Source: Pseudomonas benzenivorans (lineage in GTDB: Bacteria > Pseudomonadota > Gammaproteobacteria > Pseudomonadales > Pseudomonadaceae). From it: 64,000 nucleotides of DNA. Location: positions 124,001-188,000 of the forward strand of contig NZ_FNCT01000007.1 of assembly GCF_900100495.1 (NCBI RefSeq). Reading direction: 5' to 3'. Below are positions 32,007-40,431 of the stretch, in pieces. Position numbers and translations under genes: made by a program. Position 1 is the stretch's first letter, and each line of letters opens with the position of its first letter. The notes below the pieces were generated by a model, which made no database searches, was not told the origin of the DNA, and saw only the letters and a program-made list of their open reading frames with translations.

Positions 32007-34283
32007 ATGTCTAGTCGGCAGCTTTCGCCAGATATCGTGGCGCTAATTCATCACGTGGAGTTGAACGAATCTGGGTGGTGGAAGAAAGGTGTCAGCCAGA
32101 TAGTAAAAGGCGTGCTCTGGAAGAATCATAGTGCCCCGCTAGGGCTAGACGCCCTTCATAACGCGATTCGTGCCGAGGCTCCAGGGGCCTTGGGGTCCGA
32201 CGACGAGCTAGAAAGGCAATTGCATACTCTTCGTGATCAGGGCGCCGTTTCGATCTTACCCGGGCCAGCGTACAAACTGACCGAGGGGACTTTCAACGAG
32301 CTTTCAGCTCATGCGGCCACTGCTCATGCGGAGCAGGATGCATGCGAGAAGGACTTCATTTCCACATGCCGGGAACATTGTCCAACTCTTGATCCAGAAC
32401 TGGTTTGGAAAGATTTTACTGAAGCGCTTTCGCGTGCGATCCGCGTTAGCGGTGCCAACCTCTTCAAGCTATTGGTCGGTGGCAAGCTGCAGAATGATTT
32501 TGACTGGTTGCATAACCTTTTCCACAAAGTGGATGCCGACAACCGAGAGGGTCTGCGCAAAGTTTTGATGTTCTTCTTCAACCCGGGCAATAAAGTCTGT
32601 CGAAGCCAGATTCTCCGCTTCATGACGGCGTACTTTTTTGCCGAGGCAACTCGCCTCAACCCTGAAACCCTTGCCGCCATCAACCAGGCTCGTAAGGTGA
32701 AAACAATCAAGGTGGTGCTAGATACCAATTTCATTTTCTCAGTGCTCCAGCTTCACGACAACCCAGCTGACGCAGCAGCGTTATCGCTTGTTGATTTGGC
32801 TCACAAGAGCAACGGGAAGCTTGATATAAAGCTTTACGTTTTGCCGAGCACTTTGGAAGAAGCCAAGCGCGTTCTTGTGGCACAGCTGCACATTATTGAG
32901 CGTATACGGGTTACTCAGGCAATGTCCCGCGTAGCCATGACTCAGCCGCTACCCAGCATCGCGAAAAAGTTCTTCAGCGCAGCAGCCTCGACAGCAAATC
33001 TTTCTGCAGCCGACTTCTTTCGTCCTTACATCGATGAGCTTAGATTCATCTTGGAGGGGAAAGGGATAAGCGTCCTCGACGCACATCCAAACATCTACCA
33101 TGTACGGCAGGATGTTATTGACGATGTGATGCACGAGGTCGAGAGGGAGACAAAAGAACTCCCTGAGAAACGTCGCAAAGGGTACGATGCTCTGTTGCAT
33201 GACGCCGTTCTTTGGCATGCCGTCAACGACCGACGCCCCCCCAATCATGAGTCGCCTTTTGAAACTGAGTATTGGGCAGTATCCATAGACTGGCGCCTAA
33301 TTGGCTTTGACAGAGCTAAGCGCGCAGTCAACCGAGCGAAGCTGCCAGTGGTACTGCATCCTAGCAACTTGGTACAGCTCATCCAGTTTTGGGTGCCTCG
33401 CTCCTCAGAACTCGAAGAAAGTTTGGTTGACTCCTTGCGCCTGCCGCTTTTTTTCCAATCGTTCGATCTTGAAGACGAGAGGGCTACGCTTAAGGTGCTG
33501 GAGTCAATTTCGAGATTCGAAAATGTTGGAGACCTCCCAGAATCCGCAATCCGCGTGGTGCTTACCAATCGGGCGCTTCGCGCACGGATCAGTAATATCG
33601 AAGCCTCCAATCAGGAGGTCTTCGAGCTGGTACATGATGAACTTTTGAGCCACCACCGAGACGTTTCCCAGCAGCTTGAACAAGCCAAGGCTGTACTGGA
33701 TGAAAAGGAGCGGCACCTTCTAGAGGAGCGGGCGGCCCGTTCTGCCGTAGAAGGTCTGCAGGACACCTCCGCCAAGCAGATCGCTGATCTCGAGGCCGAA
33801 CGGAAAATGGCCGAGCAGAAGGCCCAAGATCTGGAGGCTGTCCAAGCTCAGTTGCGAGAGCGCCTGCAGGAAGCTAATGAGGCTACGAACGAGATCCAGG
33901 CTCATCGAGAACGTGCCGATGTCGCTGAGAGATCACTCACGCGTATCAAGTACGTCGGGATTTTTCTCGTGCTCCCCATCCTGCTTGGTCTGGGGATCTA
34001 CTTTTTTAGCAGCGCTCTAACGCCAGAAATGCTGCCGGTGATATCCACAGACACGAGGGTACTGTGCTTGCGGCTTTTCGCAGCTATTCTCCCGTTGACC
34101 CTAGCGTTCTGTTTTTCAGGGAAATATGTCGAGTCCAAGCCGCACCTCAGTTCATGGAAGGTGAGCAATTTTCTGAGTTGGATTGGCAAGAAGGTGATCG
34201 TAGCCCCGGCATTGATCGCCGCCGAAGGTATCTTCACTGGCGTGACATGGGATGGGCTTAAGGTGCTTCTCGGTATCAGCTAG
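32007..34283 (+). CDS. PIN-like ribonuclease / coiled-coil / membrane-anchored protein
   Basis: A 758-aa protein. A PIN-type nuclease domain is suggested by acidic residues in order: D239 of VVLDTNFIFS, Glu in STLEEAKRV, Asp in LLHDAVLWHAV and Asp in VSIDWRLIGF. The N-terminal 220 residues are helical and unknown. Residues about 540-650 form a long coiled coil (EQAKAVLDEKERHLLEERAA and following). Two hydrophobic segments follow (about 651-673 and 686-708), with a third weaker one near the end, so the C-terminus is membrane-embedded. This is unusual for PIN proteins. The next gene, 33 bases on, encodes a nuclease-like protein. Confidence 0.7.
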   Translation: MSSRQLSPDIVALIHHVELNESGWWKKGVSQIVKGVLWKNHSAPLGLDALHNAIRAEAPGALGSDDELERQLHTLRDQGAVSILPGPAYKLTEGTFNELSAHAATAHAEQDACEKDFISTCREHCPTLDPELVWKDFTEALSRAIRVSGANLFKLLVGGKLQNDFDWLHNLFHKVDADNREGLRKVLMFFFNPGNKVCRSQILRFMTAYFFAEATRLNPETLAAINQARKVKTIKVVLDTNFIFSVLQLHDNPADAAALSLVDLAHKSNGKLDIKLYVLPSTLEEAKRVLVAQLHIIERIRVTQAMSRVAMTQPLPSIAKKFFSAAASTANLSAADFFRPYIDELRFILEGKGISVLDAHPNIYHVRQDVIDDVMHEVERETKELPEKRRKGYDALLHDAVLWHAVNDRRPPNHESPFETEYWAVSIDWRLIGFDRAKRAVNRAKLPVVLHPSNLVQLIQFWVPRSSELEESLVDSLRLPLFFQSFDLEDERATLKVLESISRFENVGDLPESAIRVVLTNRALRARISNIEASNQEVFELVHDELLSHHRDVSQQLEQAKAVLDEKERHLLEERAARSAVEGLQDTSAKQIADLEAERKMAEQKAQDLEAVQAQLRERLQEANEATNEIQAHRERADVAERSLTRIKYVGIFLVLPILLGLGIYFFSSALTPEMLPVISTDTRVLCLRLFAAILPLTLAFCFSGKYVESKPHLSSWKVSNFLSWIGKKVIVAPALIAAEGIFTGVTWDGLKVLLGIS

Positions 34284-34316
34284 TACCGATCTGGAGCGAT
34301 TCATATAGGGGGAAAA

Positions 34317-35660
34317 ATGAGTCATCCGATGTGGATTGCTCAGCGCGATGGGCATGATTGGACGGATGACTCTGCGCTACGCGTAATTGATTGGTTCCGA
34401 AACATGGTGACGGAATCTGTTTGGTCGCAGCGTATGGATGCAGTGAGGGATCGATTCGAGGCGGGAAAGAGAGCATGGGCGCAAGGCAATCTTGAGCCCC
34501 TTTTTGATCCGGAAGACGCAATCTTCTGGTACCTCTTCCAGGCCGTTGCATACGCTTCCCCTGATCGACGACATGACTACTTCGAGCCCGATGCTTTCAG
34601 GATTAGCCCGGTGTTCGCTCGGCTGGGTCAAATGCTCCCGCAGCTATCTCATGTAGTTGGCATTGAAGACCGCCTTGAGACACTAATAACTAAAGGTAAA
34701 AGCCAGCCGGATGCAGGTCTCTATGAGGTTCTTGTTGCCGGTGCCTACAAAAGCCGAGGATGGAAAACAGTCACATTTGTTCCCGAGCAGCCGGGTATTG
34801 CGAAAACGCAGGACTTGCTGGTCACCAATGGCCGGCGACGTTGGGCGGCGGAATGCAAGCGCGTAAACCGAAACGAATATGAGGAGCAGGAGTATCAATA
34901 CGCCTTGGTCTTGGCGCAGCCTGTACACGAATTATCAGAACAGCTTGGGTTGTCAGTCCTCTGTGAGGTGATGTTTCTAGTTGAGCTAAAAGACGTCCCA
35001 ATTGGGTACCTAGGGAGCAGGTTGCGCGATTGTTTGTCCGATCCTAGTTTGCATGCTTGGGAGGACGAGATCGCTATCGGTTTGATTCAGGACGCTCGGC
35101 TTGATCTCCTGCAGCAGGTGTTGCAGCACGATGATGTGTTCTATGGCTCAAGCAGAATGATTGAGCTGCTCGCAGGGCGGTATCGGCGGGATTTCGACCA
35201 CAGCGTTAAGGCGTTGTGGGAACCATCTCCACAGCGCCCTCTTCATGCATATTGGGTGAACCAAGCCAGTGTGGTCAGCTGGCGTAGTGGATCGCCTGAG
35301 GCCGCGGAGAGCAAGGCACGCCACTTTCGGGCTCTTATTGCAAAAGCCACCAAGCAATTGCCTACTGACTGCCCTGGCGTTGTGCACGTGGGCTACGAAG
35401 CGCTCGGTAACAACTCTGTGGATCAACAGCGTCATGTACGCAATAGTTTCGAAATGTGGCGATTTGATCCAGAAGGTTCCCGGTTACGCTGGGTATATGC
35501 CAACTACCTGATGCCCGAACACACGACGGCGAGAAATGAGAATTGGGCTGTCAGTGAAACCACCGCTCACTACCGTATAGGCCGGCATAAAACGGCTCAG
35601 CCATTGCCCGGACACTTAGTCCTGAGCCGAGAGGATGGGGAGCCGGGAGACCATTGGTGA
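34317..35660 (+). CDS. Protein with PD-(D/E)XK-like core, partner of the PIN protein
   Basis: A 447-aa soluble protein I do not recognise as a named family. Around residues 140-185 it reads LYEVLVAGAYKSRGW, then TQDLLVTNGRRRWAAECKRV, which has the D...E-x-K pattern of PD-(D/E)XK nucleases. The remaining 260 residues are unassigned. ATG 34317 follows GGGGG. It lies 33 bases after the PIN-like gene on the same strand, and there is no other gene before the island end. The pair probably acts together; a defence role is inferred from the neighbourhood only. Confidence 0.55.
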   Translation: MSHPMWIAQRDGHDWTDDSALRVIDWFRNMVTESVWSQRMDAVRDRFEAGKRAWAQGNLEPLFDPEDAIFWYLFQAVAYASPDRRHDYFEPDAFRISPVFARLGQMLPQLSHVVGIEDRLETLITKGKSQPDAGLYEVLVAGAYKSRGWKTVTFVPEQPGIAKTQDLLVTNGRRRWAAECKRVNRNEYEEQEYQYALVLAQPVHELSEQLGLSVLCEVMFLVELKDVPIGYLGSRLRDCLSDPSLHAWEDEIAIGLIQDARLDLLQQVLQHDDVFYGSSRMIELLAGRYRRDFDHSVKALWEPSPQRPLHAYWVNQASVVSWRSGSPEAAESKARHFRALIAKATKQLPTDCPGVVHVGYEALGNNSVDQQRHVRNSFEMWRFDPEGSRLRWVYANYLMPEHTTARNENWAVSETTAHYRIGRHKTAQPLPGHLVLSREDGEPGDHW

Positions 35661-36195
35661 GAATGATAGGTGAACGCCGATAGCTGCATATCTGACTCAC
35701 GCAGCATTCCTTTTTGAGTCAGACTGGGCTGGGACTTCACGACTCATCGCAATAGGAAACATACACAGCCGATCTTCCAATGGCTGGCTACTCGGACAGA
35801 TACATTTAGGTGTCTCAGGTCCATGCGCCTAGCACACTCACGGACTTGTGAAAGTGCTGCCATATCGGCCGGTGTTTTTGTGTGACGTTGTCCTCCATGC
35901 CTTAGATACTGGCGCTAAACCTGCAAAGCCTTCGCTTCGAGGTCGACTCCATTGCTGTCTTTCGTCCCTAGTGCGGACCTGATCAGGCTCATCCGTGACG
36001 CCGTTGTCAATGTCTCCGCTTAAACAAGCGAGCAAAGCTCAAAGGACTGTCAATCACAGGTGTAGGCAAGCCGAAATCAGTCAACATTGCACGGGAGGAT
36101 TGACTGTCAATGGCAGTTCGGCATCGCGACCGTAGCCCGCAATGAATTGGGGACATAGAGCTTGTCAACATGCTGGGGTGTTAGCTGATAACAAC
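35661..36195. other. Non-coding right end of the island with TTGAC/GTCAA repeats
   Basis: No convincing gene. The last 160 bases contain several GTCAA/TTGAC motifs, for example GACTGTCAAT at 36045 and about 36100, CAGTCAACATTGC and TTGTCAACATGC. These mirror the repeated TTGAC sites at the left end, so this is probably the recombinase-binding arm of attR. Earlier bases show no structure I can name. Confidence 0.55.
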
Positions 36196-36200
36196 CACTA
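36183..36200. other. Right island junction (attR)
   Basis: Island sequence AGCTGATAACAAC runs into host CACTACTGGCCGG. Read inward, the island end is TATCAGCTAAC (36181-36191 on the other strand), matching TATCACGTAAC at the left end. The crossover is near 36195. Confidence 0.72.
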
Positions 36201-36258
36201 CTGGCCGGACGACCCGCTGATCGCCGAGCCCACCGCGCGGGCCAAGCCGCGCAAGTAG
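36196..36258 (+). pseudogene. hrpB: Orphan 3' end of the host hrpB gene
   Basis: Twenty codons and a TAG encode HYWPDDPLIAEPTARAKPRK, the natural C-terminus of HrpB. They align with HWWPENPMEAEPTARAKPRS at the end of the island copy, and are written in host-style GC-rich codons. They have no start and are cut from the rest of the gene (7408-9879) by the 26-kb island. Joining the two restores an 844-aa protein in frame. This fragment fixes the right boundary of the island. Confidence 0.95.
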
Positions 36259-36401
36259 GCCTGTAGCGGTGTTCCTGCTTGGGTAGGAGGCCCGACCTCG
36301 GGGCGAAGCGTTGGCCCGTTAGCGTGCTGTCGCAGAATCACTGTTTCGCTGACTCCACAGGCCAGCCGCAGCTGCTTGAGCAATGGATTGCGAGACAGAC
36401 C

Positions 36402-37148
36402 CTAGGGCAGGCGCAGATCCTCGCCGGCGGCCTCAAGCTCCTGGTAGGCGCGGTCCAGCGCGTCGCGCAGCGCCTCGGCGTCGGGCGCGTGGCGCGAGAC
36501 GATCAGTTTCAGCGGCACGCGCTGCAACTGCACGAAGGGCAGTTCGCCCATGCCCAGGCGGCGGCGCGCCTGTTCCACCGGCATCTGGTAGTCGAGCAGG
36601 AAGTCGCCGCGGCGGCGCTGGAGCATTTCCAGGGCGGCGGTATGGCTGCCGGTGCGGTGCTGCTGGATCGCCAGGGCCGGATCGGCGAGCAGCGCGTTGG
36701 TCGGCTGCCAGTAGGTGTAGCCGCTGATCAGGATCATCCCGCGCCCCCGCAGGTCCTCGGGAATCCGCGGCAGCAGGGTGTCGCGGCGGAAATACAGGTT
36801 GAGGGCGATTTCCCCCACTTGCGTGCGGGTTTCCAGGGTGTGCTCGGCCAGCTCCGGTTTGCCGGGGGCGCCGGGCCAGACATGCACGCTGCCGTCGCGC
36901 AGGTCGCTGTACAGCCGCGCCCCCGGATAGGAGCGGATTTCGGCCTGGTAGCCGGCGTGCTCCAGCAGGCGCCGGGTCAACTGCAGGATCGCCCCCTGTG
37001 GCCGGCCCTGGCCGTCGCTGTAGGAATAGGGCGGGAATTCATAAAAGCCGACCTGGACCACCGGTTGGGGTCCGCTGGCGAGGGGGCGGGCATGGCTCGG
37101 GCTGCACAGCAGGGCAGCCGCCAGGGTCAGGCAGAATATTCTAAGCAT
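36402..37148 (-). CDS. Periplasmic substrate-binding protein (SBP family 3-like)
   Basis: A 248-aa exported protein. A signal peptide (MLRIFCLTLAAALLCSPSHA) precedes VQVGFYEFPPYSYSDGQGRPQ, the usual opening of amino-acid-type or transporter-less solute-binding proteins, and DGSVHVWPGAPG, YWQPTNALLA follow. There is no transporter gene beside it, so it may act with a distant ABC system or as a sensor-like protein. It is the first host gene right of the hrpB tail. ATG 37148 is the only good start. Confidence 0.8.
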   Translation of the reverse strand: MLRIFCLTLAAALLCSPSHARPLASGPQPVVQVGFYEFPPYSYSDGQGRPQGAILQLTRRLLEHAGYQAEIRSYPGARLYSDLRDGSVHVWPGAPGKPELAEHTLETRTQVGEIALNLYFRRDTLLPRIPEDLRGRGMILISGYTYWQPTNALLADPALAIQQHRTGSHTAALEMLQRRRGDFLLDYQMPVEQARRRLGMGELPFVQLQRVPLKLIVSRHAPDAEALRDALDRAYQELEAAGEDLRLP

Positions 37149-37487
37149 CGATCGGGGTTGCGGCTCGCGGCCGTCTTGTCGTTATTAAACTGTCACGAAG
37201 TTGAGCATGGCGAAGCACAACCGGCTTTGTCCAGCGTCGCTTTGCGCACCGACAGTGTCAGCCTGGCCGACCGGCGGTAGCCGCAGGCGCGCGAGCAGCG
37301 GTAGATGATCGCAATTGCCTGGCGGCGCACCGCGCATCCCCGGCTGATCGGGCAGGCGGCGCCCGCACCGCCAGCCCGGGTCGAGCCGGGCGATAGGCAA
37401 GGGGCGCCGCACGGGCCTGGGCTATGCTGGAAGGACGCTAGCCTAGCCGAGACCCACGGCGCCGAAGCCACCCACGAGAGCGCTGCC
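37149..37487. other. 339-bp intergenic region between divergent genes
   Basis: It separates the binding-protein gene (minus) from the CDGSH gene (plus). It must hold both promoters; I see GGGCTATGCTGG close to the CDGSH gene as a possible -10 region, but no clear -35 or dyad. No ORF is supported. Confidence 0.4.
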
Positions 37488-37727
37488 ATGAGCGAACCAC
37501 TGATTGCCCAACGCGGCCCCTACCCGATCGAGGTGCAGGCCGGCCAGGACTATTTCTGGTGCCGCTGCGGCCGCAGCGCGACTCAGCCGTTCTGCGACGG
37601 CAGCCATAAGGGCAGCGGCATCAGCCCATTGAAATACCATGCCGAGCAGAGCGACACCCTGTACTTTTGCGGCTGCAAGCACACCCAGACGCCGCCCTGT
37701 TGCGACGGCAGCCATAACAGGTTGTAG
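37488..37727 (+). CDS. Tandem CDGSH iron-sulfur protein
   Basis: A 79-aa protein with two mitoNEET-type motifs. The first has C25, C27, C36 and H40 (CRCGRSATQPFCDGSH), the second C61, C63, C72 and H76 (CGCKHTQTPPCCDGSH). Each should bind a [2Fe-2S] cluster through three Cys and one His. Such proteins serve in electron transfer or cluster handling in the cytoplasm. The ATG at 37488 follows GAGAG and gives the expected compact length; longer frames add junk. It precedes the SDR gene by 34 bases and may share its transcript. Confidence 0.93.
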   Translation: MSEPLIAQRGPYPIEVQAGQDYFWCRCGRSATQPFCDGSHKGSGISPLKYHAEQSDTLYFCGCKHTQTPPCCDGSHNRL

Positions 37728-37761
37728 TAGCGGCATAGAGCCGGGCAGCCAGGAGCCAGTC

Positions 37762-38604
37762 ATGTACCGCAAGGTGTTCGCCAGCAAAGTCTTCGACCGC
37801 AAGGTGGTGTTGATCAGCGGCGGCTGCGCCGGTATCGGCCGCGCCCTGGCCATGCGCCTGGCCCAGGCCGGCGCGCGCCTGGTGATCCTCGACCTGCAGC
37901 AGCAGGCGCTGGACAGCCTGGTGCAGCACCTGGCCGATCATCACAACGCCGAGGCGCTGGGGCTGGTCTGCGATGTCGCCGATGCCGAGGCGGTGCAGCG
38001 CGCCGTGGCCCTGGCCATCGAGCGCTTCGGTGGCATCGACGTGCTGGTCAACAACGCCGGCATCACCCACCGCAGCAGCTTCGCCGAGACCGAGCTGGCG
38101 GTGTTCCAGCGGGTCATGGCGGTCAACTACTTCGGCGCCCTGCACTGCACCAAGGCGGCCTTGCCCAGCCTGATCGCCCGCGGCGGGCAGATCATCGTGC
38201 TCAGTTCGCTGTCCGGCTTCGCTCCGCTGCTCTATCGCAGTGCCTACAACGCCAGCAAGCATGCCCTGCACGGCCTGTTCGAGACCCTGCGTTACGAACT
38301 GAAGGGCAGTGGGGTCAACGTGATGCTGGTCTGCCCGGGCTTTACCGCCACCGACCTGCGCAAGAACGCCCTGGTCGGCGACGGCTCGGTGACGCAGCAG
38401 CCGCCGCTGGCGATGGGCAAGGTTGCGTCGCCGCAGGATGTCGCCGAGGCCATCTACCTGGCGGCGCTCAGGCGCAAGCGGCTGTTGATCCTGTCGAATA
38501 TCGATTGGCGCGCGCGGGTCCTGGCGCGCTTCTTCCCGCGCCTGTTCGAGCGGGTGCTGTTGCCGCGGCTGTCCGGCCTGAAGCCGCAGCGCACCGGCGG
38601 CTGA
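37762..38604 (+). CDS. Short-chain dehydrogenase/reductase
   Basis: A 280-aa oxidoreductase. The cofactor loop is SGGCAGIGRAL (19-29), then NNAG in VLVNNAGITHRSS, and the catalytic Ser and YxxxK in LSSLSGFAPLLYRSAYNASK. C-terminal basic and hydrophobic residues (RARVLARFFPRLFERVLLPR) suggest peripheral membrane attachment. AGGAG lies seven bases before ATG 37762. Substrate is unknown; membrane-linked SDRs of this type often act on lipids or steroids. Confidence 0.88.
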   Translation: MYRKVFASKVFDRKVVLISGGCAGIGRALAMRLAQAGARLVILDLQQQALDSLVQHLADHHNAEALGLVCDVADAEAVQRAVALAIERFGGIDVLVNNAGITHRSSFAETELAVFQRVMAVNYFGALHCTKAALPSLIARGGQIIVLSSLSGFAPLLYRSAYNASKHALHGLFETLRYELKGSGVNVMLVCPGFTATDLRKNALVGDGSVTQQPPLAMGKVASPQDVAEAIYLAALRRKRLLILSNIDWRARVLARFFPRLFERVLLPRLSGLKPQRTGG

Positions 38605-38645
38605 GCCTCGGGCAGCGCCCCGGCAGGTTCTGGGGCGCTGCGGCT

Positions 38646-39080
38646 TCAGTGTGCGTGGGGCTCGATATACAGCTCGTAGAGCAGTTCCGGATCCCAGAAC
38701 GCCGCTTCGATCTTGTGCCCGTCGAGGTCGCGGACGAAGCAGCCGTAATAGGGTTCGCCGTATTCGGCGCGCGGGCCCGGGGCGCCTTCGTCGACCGCGC
38801 CGGCTGCCAGCGCGGCCTGGTGGAAGGCCTGCACCGCAGCCTTGTCCTGCGCGAAGAAACCGAAGTGGCTGCCGTTGCCGATGCTCGCCGGCCGCCCGTC
38901 GATCGGCGTCTGCACCCAGAACTCCGGGTATTCGCGGCCGTAGGCCACGGCGCCGGGGTGGGCGAGGATGCGTCGGCAGCCCAGCGTCGGCAGTACCCGG
39001 TCGTAGAAGGCCACGGCCTGGTCGAAGCGGTTGGTGCCGAGCGATACGTGCGAGAGGATGCTGGGGTTGATTTCGGCCAT
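38646..39080 (-). CDS. VOC-family (glyoxalase/dioxygenase fold) protein
   Basis: A 144-aa protein of the vicinal-oxygen-chelate fold. It begins MAEINPSILSHVSLGTNRFD and ends CFVRDLDGHKIEAAFWDPEL, the typical paired beta-alpha-beta blocks with His and Glu for a metal site. Activity cannot be named; relatives include lyases and antibiotic-binding proteins. ATG 39080 has AGGA eight bases upstream. It converges on the SDR gene and is followed on its strand by a YciC-like membrane gene upstream. Confidence 0.85.
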   Translation of the reverse strand: MAEINPSILSHVSLGTNRFDQAVAFYDRVLPTLGCRRILAHPGAVAYGREYPEFWVQTPIDGRPASIGNGSHFGFFAQDKAAVQAFHQAALAAGAVDEGAPGPRAEYGEPYYGCFVRDLDGHKIEAAFWDPELLYELYIEPHAH

Positions 39081-39128
39081 GGGGCATTCCTTTGTGGAGA
39101 TCGGCCCCAATAGCCTAGCAGGCCGTTT

Positions 39129-39791
39129 TCACTCCGCTGCCGGCAGCGCGTTGCGCAGCATGAACAGGCGAAACAGCACCACGCTGGCGAACAGCTGGAG
39201 AAAGCCATTGGCGCTGTCGAACAGCAGGTAGAGCAGCAGGTCCGGCTGCGTACCCTCGGCCGGTTGGGCGGCCCAGGCGAGCAGCCACAGCGGCAGCATC
39301 ACGCAGAGCATGCACAGCAGAATCTGCCAGAAGTAGCCGCTGGTCAGCTCGAAACTTTCGTGCAGCGCCCTCAGCGGGCTCAGCCCGCGCAGCACCAGCA
39401 GGTACTCGGCGAACGCCAGCTTGATCATGATCCACAGCCCCGGCAGGACGAACAGCGAGGCGCCGAGCATGATCGCCAGGGTGCTGATCCCCGCCAGCAG
39501 GGCGAAGCGCGGCCATAGGCTCAGGCTGGCGGCGAGCAGGTTGCGCACCCTCGGCGTCTCGCCGTTGCTGCGCGCATCGAGGAACAGGATCAGCGCGCCG
39601 GTGTACAGCGGGTAGAACAGCAGGCCGACCAGAATGCCGTAAACCGCCGCCGACTCGACCCCGACCCGGGCGATCACCAGTTGCTGCACCAGGGCCTCGA
39701 GCACCACCAGCGGCAGGCACAGGCGGACGATGGTCGGCAGGTTATGGCTGAAGAAAAACCAGGCGTCGCGCAGGACGTGGAGGGCATTCAT
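39129..39791 (-). CDS. YciC-like inner-membrane protein
   Basis: A 220-aa polytopic protein with about six hydrophobic segments: 20-40, 47-70, 95-125, 157-175, 185-205 and a short one between. The pattern NALHVLRDAWFFFSHNLPTI and the overall layout match the YciC/UPF0259 group, whose function is unknown. ATG 39791 is the only plausible start. It is transcribed together with, or just before, the VOC gene (48-base gap). Confidence 0.75.
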   Translation of the reverse strand: MNALHVLRDAWFFFSHNLPTIVRLCLPLVVLEALVQQLVIARVGVESAAVYGILVGLLFYPLYTGALILFLDARSNGETPRVRNLLAASLSLWPRFALLAGISTLAIMLGASLFVLPGLWIMIKLAFAEYLLVLRGLSPLRALHESFELTSGYFWQILLCMLCVMLPLWLLAWAAQPAEGTQPDLLLYLLFDSANGFLQLFASVVLFRLFMLRNALPAAE

Positions 39792-39951
39792 GGGCAGTGG
39801 TCGCGATCAGTTGAGCAGGCCGCCACTCTAGCCGATAGGCGCGCGCGCTCCAAATGGGCGCATGTGGCCTGGCGGCGCGGGCAGCGAGCGCGGGCCTGGC
39901 CGGCGGATCTGGCATACTGGGCGGCGCTTCAGCTCCCCACGAGGATATCCG

Positions 39952-40428
39952 GTGAAGAAAATCGCCGTATTCGCCGATGTACAGAACCTCTACTACACCG
40001 TGCGCCAGGCTTACGCTTGCCACTTCGACTACGCCGCGCTGTGGGCCGACATCAGCCAGCACGGGCAGATCGTCGAGGCCTATGCTTACGCCATCGACCG
40101 TGGCGACGCCAAGCAGCAGCAGTTCCAGCAGATCCTGCGCAACCTCGGCTTCACCGTGAAGCTCAAGCCCTATATCCAGCGCAGCGACGGCTCGGCCAAG
40201 GGCGACTGGGACGTCGGCATCACCATCGACATCATGGACGCCGCGCCGCGGGTCGATACGGTGGTGCTGGCCTCCGGCGACGGCGACTTCGACCTGCTGC
40301 TGGACAAGGTCCGCAGCCTGGGCGTCGAGGCGGTGGCCTATGGCGTGCCGGGGCTGACCGCGCAATCGCTGGTGCGCGCGGCCAGCCGTTATGTGCCGAT
40401 CGAAGGCGCCCTGTTGCTGAGGAACTGA
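39952..40428 (+). CDS. NYN-domain (LabA/DUF88-like) ribonuclease-like protein
   Basis: A 158-aa protein with a PIN-like NYN fold. It starts MKKIAVFADVQNLYYTVRQA (acidic D9), contains GDWDVGITIDIMDAA and VLASGDGDFDLLLDKV with the conserved aspartates, and ends in VPIEGALLL. Such proteins are thought to be RNases or nucleotide-binding factors. The start is a GTG at 39952 with GAGGA eight bases upstream. The exonuclease gene follows after three bases, so the two probably share an mRNA. Confidence 0.88.
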   Translation: MKKIAVFADVQNLYYTVRQAYACHFDYAALWADISQHGQIVEAYAYAIDRGDAKQQQFQQILRNLGFTVKLKPYIQRSDGSAKGDWDVGITIDIMDAAPRVDTVVLASGDGDFDLLLDKVRSLGVEAVAYGVPGLTAQSLVRAASRYVPIEGALLLRN

Positions 40429-40431
40429 AGC

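Larger units (their letters stand above)
9881..36195. mobile_element. Genomic island of about 26.3 kb integrated in hrpB
   Basis: The left edge is set by the point where the host hrpB sequence stops matching the family after CCCAAG; the right edge by the reappearance of the missing hrpB tail at 36196. Between them the codon use is distinctly less GC-rich than the flanks. The content is typical of an island: recombinase operon at one end, regulators, nucleases, a methyltransferase and orphan small genes. A diverged complete hrpB is the first gene inside. Joining 9880 to 36197 or thereabouts restores an intact hrpB reading frame, which is strong internal evidence for a clean insertion. Confidence 0.93.

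Noticed and set aside
31802..32014. 70-aa plus-strand protein
   Set aside because: Arginine/serine-rich, no ribosome site, and overlaps the start of the 758-aa gene.
9881..36195. Prophage or conjugative element
   Set aside because: No capsid, tail, terminase, relaxase or type IV secretion genes were recognised in the island.
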